The notes below the pieces were generated by a model that saw only the letters and a list, made by a program, of their open reading frames with translations, was not told the DNA's origin and made no database searches. Made by a program: the position numbers and the translations under genes. 64,000 nt of DNA from Alteromonas stellipolaris. GTDB lineage: Bacteria > Pseudomonadota > Gammaproteobacteria > Enterobacterales > Alteromonadaceae. Positions 56,930 to 64,000 of the stretch are shown here, piece after piece; position 1 is the first letter of the stretch; each line of letters begins with the position of its first letter. The stretch spans positions 3,720,001 through 3,784,000 of the forward strand of contig NZ_CP013926.1 in NCBI RefSeq assembly GCF_001562115.1, read 5' to 3'.

Positions 56930-57532
56930 TTATTTCATGGGCACTTTGCGTTTACGTGTTACGAAAAAACACATGAGCGCTGCAAGTGAAGCCATCAATG
57001 TACTTGGTTCTGGAACCTGAGAGTCTGGTGGGGGGGAGGTAACGGTAATAAGTGATAAGTTAGAAATGTTAGCTGTTGAATTTAATAGGCTGTCCAAAGA
57101 ATTTAATCCGAAATAAAGCCCTAACGTTCTTCCGACTAAGCTAGATAAATCAAGGCTAACCGAATCAGTTTTGGAATTAGTAAATGCAGCAAAAGCGAGG
57201 TCTTCCAATGTGCTGGAATCGAACAATGCATAAACAAATTCATCATTTTCATTTAATGCCTCGTTAAACGAAAAATCAAAGTTCAAAAATACATTTAAGC
57301 CAGGGATGATAATATCAGGGTCACCTAAAAATGGGTCTAAGGAGATTGTCGACACTGCAAAATCAATGTCCTCACGGATTATCGCTTCAGACCCATCTGC
57401 GGCTACTGAAACACTTGGATCGGCGAAGAAATCATTAAAACTCAGTAGCCCTGCGTGAGCACCTGAACATATATTTAGAGAGGCTATGACTAAAAGTACC
57501 GAGAAAACCGGTTTCTTTACCAGCTTGACCAT
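56930..57532 (-). CDS. PEP-CTERM sorted exported protein
   Basis: A 200-residue protein with a signal peptide (VFSVLLVIASLNICSGAHA) and a C-terminal PEP-CTERM signal: VPEPSTLMAS, a hydrophobic helix, then RKRKV. The mature middle is a beta-rich domain without known motif. PEP-CTERM tails are cut by exosortase, and the proteins typically go to the extracellular matrix. No exosortase gene is in the window. The ATG at 57532 has AAGGA nine bases upstream; the frame extends to 57571. Confidence 0.85.
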   Translation of the reverse strand: MVKLVKKPVFSVLLVIASLNICSGAHAGLLSFNDFFADPSVSVAADGSEAIIREDIDFAVSTISLDPFLGDPDIIIPGLNVFLNFDFSFNEALNENDEFVYALFDSSTLEDLAFAAFTNSKTDSVSLDLSSLVGRTLGLYFGLNSLDSLLNSTANISNLSLITVTSPPPDSQVPEPSTLMASLAALMCFFVTRKRKVPMK

Positions 57533-58219
57533 GATAATTATTCCTTGTCTTAAAAACAAAACAGCTATCAAGTAATAGCTGTATAAATATTCTTATTATC
57601 CGTCCTAGAAAATGCATCGTCTAACAAAGCTAAGTTTTAGGTTGGTATTACACCTTTATCATTTATAGATTAGCTTTAAATTTTACTAGGCATTTACAAT
57701 ATTTGCGATAACTATACAAATAAACACGATGAGTTAGCAACTCATATTTGATCATAATTTCAACTTTTACCATTTATTCTGTTTTCAGCTCTACAGGGGG
57801 TGATATCCAGTACTATATTTGTTATCTCTTTTATTACTGCAGACAGAGTTTCAAACTCAGACAAAAGAAACTTTACAATATGATATTCGATACATATATC
57901 TCTCCCCAATACACCTTATTGAGCATGTTACTGTCAGTTAAAAACGCGACAAAGAAAATGAAAGCCGACGCTAGGTCGGCTTTTTTTGTAATCGTATGAT
58001 GAGTAGAGATAATCTACCGTGTTAAGTAAAACGTTTACGGTGTCTAAACGCTTTAGGTAGAGCCCTCAGTGCACGTGCTGTAATTAAGGCGCTCGATAAT
58101 GCTATCGAACACCTTCCTTGTATAAAGCACATATTTAACGCGCCTCAATTAACGCGCCTTGTTTTACACACTCTATTTTGCGGGCCATACTTTATGGACT
58201 TAGCCGGCTTACAAGCAGC
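57533..58219. other. Long intergenic region with an isolated terminator
   Basis: I find no convincing gene in these 690 or so bases. Left part is AT-rich (promoter of the PEP-CTERM gene). A strong stem-loop lies at 57961-57987. On the right, TTAACGCGCCT occurs twice (about 58135-58160). A short plus-strand frame at 57748-57999 runs through the terminator and is not credible as a gene. Confidence 0.6.
57961..57987 (+). terminator. Orphan terminator on the plus strand
   Basis: AAAGCCGAC-GCTAG-GTCGGCTTTTTTT is a strong stem with seven T on the plus strand only. No plus-strand protein gene precedes it. Confidence 0.8.
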
Positions 58220-61200
58220 CTACAAACTGTCTAAGTCGTAAACACCTTTTTCAGCAAGCGCTTTATTTACTGGCTTAACGTTTTCTTTAAATAAAACTTC
58301 TAACTGCAGTTTGTACTTTTGCCATCTTGCTTCTAAATCTTCTAAACGCTGCACTGCTCCAGCTTGCGCGGGCGCGCCAGTTCTATCGAAGTTATCCATT
58401 AAAAAGCGCACTTGCCTATCTAGCATGTTAGGCCAGTTAATATCATCTTCGAATGTTTGATGCTTAGGTTGAATAACCAATGCTTCCCAATCATCAATAG
58501 CACTGACAATACGGTCGATAGATGCCGATACTTCACTGGCTAGTACCACATTCGACTCAGTGACCCCATTTAGTGTTGCACGCACGTTACGGGCTTTTTG
58601 CAGATGTTCAAATAGCTCGTTCAATAAAGCTTCACTGGCCTGAATACTTTGCTCTACAACCTGTAATTGGGCAGCGTTAGCTTCTTCCCTTGGATCAGGT
58701 AACACCTTAAAGGCTCTGGTTTGAGAGTGCTCGCCCACCGTAATAGTCGCTTTATAGTCGCCAGGCATTACCCTAGCGCCTTTCCACCCACCGAACAGTT
58801 TTACATTATCGATACAATGCAAAGGTGAACGACGTAAATCCCACACAAACTGGTTATAGCCTTCTTTTGTAGAGGGGTGTTTAAACTTCAACGGGCTTCG
58901 TGCATCTTCGTTACCCTTAGCACACTTTTCAAACGCATCTGCGGTTGACGATAACGTGCGCACAAGTTGATTTTTAGAATCAAAAATATCGATGCGAAGG
59001 CTGTCGCTCTCTTCAAGCTCATCTTTTAAGTAGTAACGAAAGGTGGCACCACGAGCGGGGTTTTTCGCTTCTGGTTGGCCACTCATATTGCCGCCTGACA
59101 ACAAACGCACACCATCAACAGGGCTAAATTGAAACAGCGCTTCATTATGTAATGAACCACTGACTTCACGCAGCGGGTTTATGTCATCCAAAATCCAGAA
59201 GCCACGCCCTTGGGTCGCCACAACTAAGTCATCACCTTTCACTTGCATATCGGTTATTGCGACAGGCGGTAAATTAAGCGCCATCTCCTGCCAGTTATCA
59301 CCATCATCGAAACTAACGAACATGCCGCTTTCTGTACCCGCAAACAGCATACCTTCATGTTGCTTATCTTCGCGTACCACGCGTACAAACGCATCTTCAG
59401 GCAGGCCTTTATCTATACGAGTCCAGCGCTTTCCATAGTTTTCCGTTTTATAAATATAGGGCTTATAGTCATTCAATTTATAGCCGGTTACGGCTACATA
59501 GGCTTTACCTTCAGTATGAACGCTTAGCTCAATAGCATTAACCTGAGCTTCTTTTTTATGAGGCGTTATGTCTTTCCAGTTTTTGCCTTCATCTGTGGTT
59601 AAATGTAATTTGCCGTCATCTGCACCTACCCATAGTTCACCCGCCTTTGTTGGCGATTCAGCAATATAGAAAACCGTATTGTAGTATTCCGCACCTGCTT
59701 GTTCATTGGTGATAGGTCCGCCGTTCAAGCCCTGCTTTTCGGCATCGTTGCGCGTTAAGTCTGGGCTGATTTCTTGCCAATTGACGCCTCGATCGGTGGT
59801 TTTCAAGATCATTTGTGTGCCGTAGTACACGGTTTTCGGGTCGTGTTGCGACACCAATACCGGCGCATTCCAGTTGGTACGGTATTTCTGATCTCGTGCG
59901 TTTCGCCCAAACACATATTCAGGGTAAGGCATGATAGGACGAGTAAGCCCGGTGTCTTTGTTGAACTCGGTTAATGTGCCATTGATAGTGGTGGCGTATA
60001 TAAGCGTGGGGTTGTCTGCATCAAACGCGATATGTGCGCTTTCTCCTCCACCTACAGCGAACTGCTCGGCTATACCAATACCGCTATCCCATGTAGAGGA
60101 AGGGGTAGCCATAGTCGTGTTATCTTGCTGACCACCATAAACATGATAGGGCTCAAGGTTATCAGTCACTACACGGTAAAACTGCGCAGTTGGCTGATTA
60201 TAAATACTAGACCATGATTTTCCACCATCAAAGGTCACGGTTGCCCCACCGTCGTTGGCATTAATCATATTTAGGCTGTTTTCAGGGTTTATCCACATAT
60301 CGTGGGTATCACCGTGTGGCAGTGATTTTATTTCGAAGGTTTTGCCGCCATCAATAGATTTATGCAACTGTACGTTCATCACATACAGGGTGTTTTCGTC
60401 GTTAGGATCGACCTTAATATGATTGTAATACCAGGCTCTGGCTTTAAGAATATTGTCGCCATTCATTAACTGCCAAGAAGCGCCAGCGTCGTCGCTGCGG
60501 TACAAGCCACCTTTGTCAGCTTCAATAATGGCGTAAACGCGCTTAGGGTTAGAGGCCGAAATATCTATTCCCACCTTTCCGATAAGCTTGGGTAAATCCT
60601 TTTCTAGTTTATCCCAAGTTTCGCCACCGTCAGTGGATTTATAAATGCCACCACCATCGCCACCTGATTTTACAAACCATGGCGTTCTTCCGTGGTGCCA
60701 CATGCTGGCGTACAACACTCGTGGGTTAGACGGGTCGAGTGCTAAATCTGCAGCGCCCGTGTCGGCATTAACTTTAAGCACATGCTTCCAGCTTTTACCG
60801 CCATCGGTAGTTTTAAATACACCGCGCGCTTCATTTGGCGCCCAAATATTACCTTGAACAGCCGCCCACGCTATATCTGGATTGGTGGGGTGAATGCGAA
60901 TTTTGGGAATTTGACCACGGTTTTCTAAACCGACTAGCTCCCAGGTTTCACCTGCATCGGTAGACTTATATACACCTTTACCATGGCTGGTAGTTACACC
61001 TCGAATAGGCCCTTCCCCTGTGCCAACATAAATAACATTGTGATCGGAAGGCGCAACAGCAATAGCACCAATACTACCTACTTCAAAGTGCTTGTCAGAC
61101 AAGGGTTTCCAAGACAAACCGGCGTTATCTGTTTTCCACACACCGCCACCTGCGGCCCCCATGTAATAAAGGTTAGTGTTACCTTCAACACCAGAAACGG

Positions 61201-61363
61201 CAACAGAGCGACCGCCACGAAAAGGGCCAATATTACGATATTCCATTTTATCGAAAAGCTTCGGGTTAACGGTATCTTCTAACGCAATTGCAGGAAAAGA
61301 GAGACTAACCAGCGTGCTAATAGATACTACTAAAGCGGCTAGTGTTCGCCGTAATGTCATCAT
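58220..61363 (-). CDS. Exported VPS10/BNR (Asp-box) beta-propeller protein
   Basis: A 1047-residue protein with a signal peptide (LAALVVSISTLVSLSFPAIA). The body is a long series of sialidase-type Asp-box blades, for example KSTDGGETWDKL, KTTDGGKSWKHV and RSDDAGASWQLM, as in VPS10/sortilin-like and glycosyl-hydrolase-like propellers. The C-terminal part (about 760-1040) contains a FlgD-like Ig segment (NQFVWDLRRSP) and a helical domain with RATLNGV. Many annotations call such proteins glycosyl hydrolases, but I see no clear catalytic set. It is encoded alone, periplasmic or extracellular. The start has an A-rich stretch with AAAAAGG upstream. Confidence 0.85.
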   Translation of the reverse strand: MMTLRRTLAALVVSISTLVSLSFPAIALEDTVNPKLFDKMEYRNIGPFRGGRSVAVSGVEGNTNLYYMGAAGGGVWKTDNAGLSWKPLSDKHFEVGSIGAIAVAPSDHNVIYVGTGEGPIRGVTTSHGKGVYKSTDAGETWELVGLENRGQIPKIRIHPTNPDIAWAAVQGNIWAPNEARGVFKTTDGGKSWKHVLKVNADTGAADLALDPSNPRVLYASMWHHGRTPWFVKSGGDGGGIYKSTDGGETWDKLEKDLPKLIGKVGIDISASNPKRVYAIIEADKGGLYRSDDAGASWQLMNGDNILKARAWYYNHIKVDPNDENTLYVMNVQLHKSIDGGKTFEIKSLPHGDTHDMWINPENSLNMINANDGGATVTFDGGKSWSSIYNQPTAQFYRVVTDNLEPYHVYGGQQDNTTMATPSSTWDSGIGIAEQFAVGGGESAHIAFDADNPTLIYATTINGTLTEFNKDTGLTRPIMPYPEYVFGRNARDQKYRTNWNAPVLVSQHDPKTVYYGTQMILKTTDRGVNWQEISPDLTRNDAEKQGLNGGPITNEQAGAEYYNTVFYIAESPTKAGELWVGADDGKLHLTTDEGKNWKDITPHKKEAQVNAIELSVHTEGKAYVAVTGYKLNDYKPYIYKTENYGKRWTRIDKGLPEDAFVRVVREDKQHEGMLFAGTESGMFVSFDDGDNWQEMALNLPPVAITDMQVKGDDLVVATQGRGFWILDDINPLREVSGSLHNEALFQFSPVDGVRLLSGGNMSGQPEAKNPARGATFRYYLKDELEESDSLRIDIFDSKNQLVRTLSSTADAFEKCAKGNEDARSPLKFKHPSTKEGYNQFVWDLRRSPLHCIDNVKLFGGWKGARVMPGDYKATITVGEHSQTRAFKVLPDPREEANAAQLQVVEQSIQASEALLNELFEHLQKARNVRATLNGVTESNVVLASEVSASIDRIVSAIDDWEALVIQPKHQTFEDDINWPNMLDRQVRFLMDNFDRTGAPAQAGAVQRLEDLEARWQKYKLQLEVLFKENVKPVNKALAEKGVYDLDSL

Positions 61364-61590
61364 TGAAGGCCTTTTTATATTTAGTGGTTTATTAAGGATA
61401 GGTTCTTATGATTTATATAGTGCAACGTATTTAGCCATACGGTAAAGGCTTAAATATTTAATTTATTAGTCTTTCGCATTGCCTTAATGAGTTCATGCAC
61501 TTGTGTTTTTTTTAAACATTACCATTAAAGCACAGAGAAGGGATTTTAATTGGTACGACAAATACTGCGTCTTGTCGCATCTATCCATAT

Positions 61591-61627
61591 AAGTGGAATT
61601 GGAAGTGAAAGTGGAAATGGAAAAAGC
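61591..61627 (+). repeat. Purine-rich short imperfect repeat before a small membrane protein gene
   Basis: GGAATT-GGAAGT-GAAAGT-GGAAAT-GGAAAA is an imperfect hexamer run. It sits directly upstream of the ATG at 61636 and contains several ribosome-binding-site-like GGA words. Confidence 0.6.
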
Positions 61628-61635
61628 AGTGCAAT

Positions 61636-61893
61636 ATGGATTTTTTTAGCGATACCTTGTTTGCACTTAGCGTATTTGTAGGTTTCACTTTTGTTGTAGG
61701 CTTCTTTGTCCTTATGTATTTATGGGCCAGAAAACAAAAAGGTGCAGCAATAGTATTTGGTATGTTGATGCAGATGATTTTACCCGACCCCAAAGTGCAG
61801 CACACTATCGAAATGGTTACCGAGGCCAAGCAAGAAAAAAGCGGACAAGAAGACATAAACCAAGATGATAACGAAACGGGGGATGTCGACTAG
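61636..61893 (+). CDS. Small single-pass membrane protein of unknown function
   Basis: An 85-residue protein with one long hydrophobic stretch (about 8-33, FALSVFVGFTFVVGFFVLMYLWARKQ) and a very acidic tail (QEDINQDDNETGDVD). I do not recognise a family. The coding pattern (positive-inside residues after the helix, acidic end) supports it over the antisense frame, which encodes an implausible run of Phe-His pairs. It is convergent with the GGDEF gene, whose stop is 12 bases away. Confidence 0.65.
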   Translation: MDFFSDTLFALSVFVGFTFVVGFFVLMYLWARKQKGAAIVFGMLMQMILPDPKVQHTIEMVTEAKQEKSGQEDINQDDNETGDVD

Positions 61894-61904
61894 TTTCTGT
61901 AGGG

Positions 61905-63170
61905 TCAGGATAAATCACTGAGAGTAGCAATACCCACAGCATTTTTTCCTTTATGCTTGGCGCTATACAAGGCTTCATCTGCGCTTGATAACATTTGGTT
62001 CGGCAAATCGGCCATCGTTAGCTGGTCTGGGGTAACACTGACTATGCCAAACGAACAAGACGCACTAAATGAACAATCTCCCTTCCCGAAACTTGTTTCA
62101 GCAATACGTTTTCGTATACGTTCGACAGTCGTAGGCGCAGAATTCTCATCTTGTTTGCTAGCAAATAAAATGACGAACTCATCCCCGCCTAACCGAGCGA
62201 TGCAATCAGACTGACGAATATTGTCTTTGATAATATTCGTAATTTGGGTGAGCAACGCATCACCGTTTGCGTGCCCGTATTGATCGTTAATGTTTTTAAA
62301 ATCATCTACATCGAATACGCATACTGATAACCAATTCAACTCTTTACGTAGCATTAAGTTGACGGCTTCTGATAAACGTATCTCTAAATAACTACGTGAG
62401 AATGCTTGGGTTAAATGGTCATACATAAGACGATTGCTAAGCAAGCGTCTTTCTTCATAAAGTTCATCTATATGCAAAACCAAAACCCACGCAATACAGG
62501 AAGTAACTAAAAATGAGCCTATCCAACTCAATGGGGGTACATCTACAACTTGAATGCCCGTAAACGTATCGCAAAGGCCTGTGATCACCCACACGATGTT
62601 AGCCACCAGCAGTAATAACACTGTATTCGTATTACTGTTTTCTTGCCTAACACGCTGGCGATTAAACACTCTCACGAGTATGAAAATACAATAGGCGGCG
62701 AGAACTAATATCCATGCCCCCCACAACTGGAATAACACACCGTACTTTAAGCCTGTGTAGTACTGAGATGTTGAGTAGAAAGCATTACTCAGAAAGTACT
62801 GGTTAGGCACCATAGTTAACAAGGAAAAGGCACCACAAATGACGTAACACCATTTCAGAAAGGTGGGCACTTTGTATTGAAAAAAAGCAACGTAGAAATG
62901 CAAGCTCAGCACTATGGTAAACATTGCCGCAATAACGGTTATACGGTTAGAAATACTAAGATAAATAAGGTTATTGCTTGAGTTAACGAGCACCGCAAAG
63001 GCACCAAAAAAAATGCCACTGGTTAACGCTGAAAGCGCAAAAATCAGGTAATACTTCACGAACTCTTCATGCCGAGAGGTCAAACGATAATATAAAAGCA
63101 AAAAGAAAAAGCTTAAAAGTAAGCAGATACTGGCAGTAATAAACAAAGGGATAGAAGATGCTTGAACCAT
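61905..63170 (-). CDS. Membrane-anchored diguanylate cyclase (GGDEF)
   Basis: A protein of about 421 residues. The N-terminal half has six or seven transmembrane helices forming an integral membrane sensor. The C-terminal GGDEF domain has an intact GGDEF in RLGGDEFVILFA and the inhibition site RQSD five residues before it, so it should make cyclic-di-GMP under product control. No EAL domain. The start is uncertain: the ATG at 63170 (VQASSIPLF) with GGGA upstream places the first helix correctly, and the frame is open to 63260. With the PAS-GGDEF and HD-GYP proteins it is the third cyclic-di-GMP gene in the window. Confidence 0.88.
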   Translation of the reverse strand: MVQASSIPLFITASICLLLSFFFLLLYYRLTSRHEEFVKYYLIFALSALTSGIFFGAFAVLVNSSNNLIYLSISNRITVIAAMFTIVLSLHFYVAFFQYKVPTFLKWCYVICGAFSLLTMVPNQYFLSNAFYSTSQYYTGLKYGVLFQLWGAWILVLAAYCIFILVRVFNRQRVRQENSNTNTVLLLLVANIVWVITGLCDTFTGIQVVDVPPLSWIGSFLVTSCIAWVLVLHIDELYEERRLLSNRLMYDHLTQAFSRSYLEIRLSEAVNLMLRKELNWLSVCVFDVDDFKNINDQYGHANGDALLTQITNIIKDNIRQSDCIARLGGDEFVILFASKQDENSAPTTVERIRKRIAETSFGKGDCSFSASCSFGIVSVTPDQLTMADLPNQMLSSADEALYSAKHKGKNAVGIATLSDLS

Positions 63171-63501
63171 ACTATTTTCCCATACCCCCAACTCCCTGTC
63201 GTTATGTAATTTATGTAAGCGCCCTAGCGTAAGCAATACCTTATGGCAAAAGGGCAACACAAATTTAGTGTCTACGCTAACATGTTACGAGTATGTTAGC
63301 GTAAAAGCACTCAGTCCGCTTACTCTTTGTATAGGAAACTTTGTTTATTAAGTAATTGGTGGGGATCGAGGATTTATCTCACGCTTCCTCAATGAGTTGA
63401 GGTCCTTCTTTTTTAGATACCCTTTTTTATCAACGCCTCTTTTGCCTCTTGTCTCCCTTGCCCTCCTTGTCCCTCTTATCAACAATGATAAGGGGGGCGC
63501 C
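63171..63501. other. Intergenic region with pyrimidine-rich tract
   Basis: No credible gene. Contains the hairpin CCTCAA-TGAG-TTGAGG (63387-63402) followed by TCCTTCTTTTTT, a pyrimidine-rich run with CCCTTG/CCTCTT repeats (63420-63480), and CTTATCA/TGATAAG. GGCGC/GCGCC (63496-63511) overlaps the end of the next gene. The structures may terminate the minus-strand gene from the right, but no good T-run is seen on that strand. Confidence 0.5.
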
Positions 63502-64000
63502 TTAAAGCGCCGCCTTCCATGCTTTTTCAGGTAGTAAATATAACCCATTTTGGTGGGTACTACCTTCCCCTACAATATGCCCAATGCCTGCAGCCATTAC
63601 GGCCAAGGTTACGTCAAAGGCATTCAAGCTATCACCATAGCCTGCTGTCAGATTGAACATAGAACCATCTGCAAGTAAGAATAGGGTTTTGCCATTCAAA
63701 GTATAAGCATTCACGTAAGGCATTGGCTCGCTGTGGACGGCATGCTCTTTAAGATAAGGCACATCAATTTCTTGCGCCACATGTCCAACATTTAATATGA
63801 AGGTGCCTTCCTTCATCGCATCCAGATGTTTCGCACTTACCACGCCGTAACCACCTGTGGCAGTAGCAATAACATCGGCATCTTTTACCGCAATGCCCAA
63901 ATCAACCACCGGCCAGCCATCATATTTAGCTTGTAGCGCACGAGCAGGGTCTAGCTCTGCCACTTGCACTTGTGCACCAAAAGCTTTTGCAGATGCCGCA
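63502..64000 (-). CDS. C-terminal part of an adenosylhomocysteinase-like protein (truncated by the window edge)
   Basis: The frame is open to the right edge, so only about 165 C-terminal residues are seen. They contain the NAD-binding part of the S-adenosylhomocysteine hydrolase fold: AELDPARALQAKYDGWPV, then VIATATGGYGVVSAKHLDAM, ILNVGHVAQEID and LLADGSMFNLTAGYGDS. These align with the AhcY pattern of an NAD-contacting loop, a Gly-His segment and a Leu-Ala-Asp-Gly segment. The end, YLLPEKAWKAAL, differs from the usual AhcY C-terminus (a Lys-x-x-His/Lys-Tyr-Arg-Tyr tail), so this may be a divergent paralogue and not the housekeeping enzyme. Confidence 0.8.
   Translation of the reverse strand, partial: AASAKAFGAQVQVAELDPARALQAKYDGWPVVDLGIAVKDADVIATATGGYGVVSAKHLDAMKEGTFILNVGHVAQEIDVPYLKEHAVHSEPMPYVNAYTLNGKTLFLLADGSMFNLTAGYGDSLNAFDVTLAVMAAGIGHIVGEGSTHQNGLYLLPEKAWKAAL

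Noticed and set aside
57748..57999. An 83-residue plus-strand frame.
   Set aside because: It runs through a strong terminator hairpin, has no ribosome-binding site and has an implausible composition.
61581..61856. Minus-strand frame with alternating Phe-His near its start.
   Set aside because: The Phe-His run is the complement of the purine hexamer tract, and the opposite strand has a more plausible membrane protein gene.

Overview
The window looks like chromosomal DNA of a marine gammaproteobacterium close to Alteromonas. This rests on gene content and order: glnL-glnG behind the tail of a small upstream gene, pepA-holC-valS divergent from lptF-lptG, rraB next to a PlsC-type acyltransferase, and a petrobactin-type siderophore operon. 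I recognised these by eye; no database search was run. I see no insertion sequence, integrase, prophage or CRISPR array.

Left part (1-20.4 kb), mostly housekeeping and signalling. It opens with the 3' end of an exported-protein gene, then the nitrogen two-component pair glnL-glnG behind a perfect NtrC-type palindrome. An HPt-HD-GYP protein, PlsC, RraB, a GlyGly-CTERM-like surface protein, a PAS-PAS-GGDEF diguanylate cyclase, and a Tat-exported binding protein paired with a hybrid histidine kinase follow. Then come valS, holC and pepA (minus strand), lptF-lptG (plus strand) and an RDD membrane protein.

Middle part (20.4-39.3 kb). An ECF sigma factor and an overlapping RskA-like anti-sigma gene head a cluster of exported proteins: DUF4331, a cadherin-like lipoprotein, a helical-repeat protein and HupE/UreJ. 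After a MATE exporter, a Fur-box promoter drives asbA-asbB-asbC-asbDE-asbF and a polytopic membrane protein. These enzymes would make 3,4-dihydroxybenzoate (AsbF), activate and load it (AsbC, AsbDE) and join it to citrate and spermidine (AsbA/AsbB). A tRNA-Leu(CAA) gene follows, with tandem repeats that each begin with the last 18 bases of the tRNA, resembling the rtT repeats of E. coli tyrT. A Tat-exported Gfo/Idh/MocA oxidoreductase and a class 3 lipase come next.

Right part (39.5-64 kb), more accessory and in places visibly AT-rich. A 1230-residue FG-GAP/ASPIC/HEAT protein overlaps a membrane-bound five-heme cytochrome. Convergent to them lies a minus-strand group of exported proteins: a DsbC/G-like thioredoxin-fold protein, a small anchored protein, a large Ig-like/thrombospondin-type-3 protein that appears split by an internal deletion plus frameshift, an unknown exported protein, and a Big_1/cysteine-rich 1222-residue protein. 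A PEP-CTERM protein, a VPS10/BNR-propeller protein, a small membrane protein, a membrane GGDEF protein and a truncated adenosylhomocysteinase-like gene close the window.
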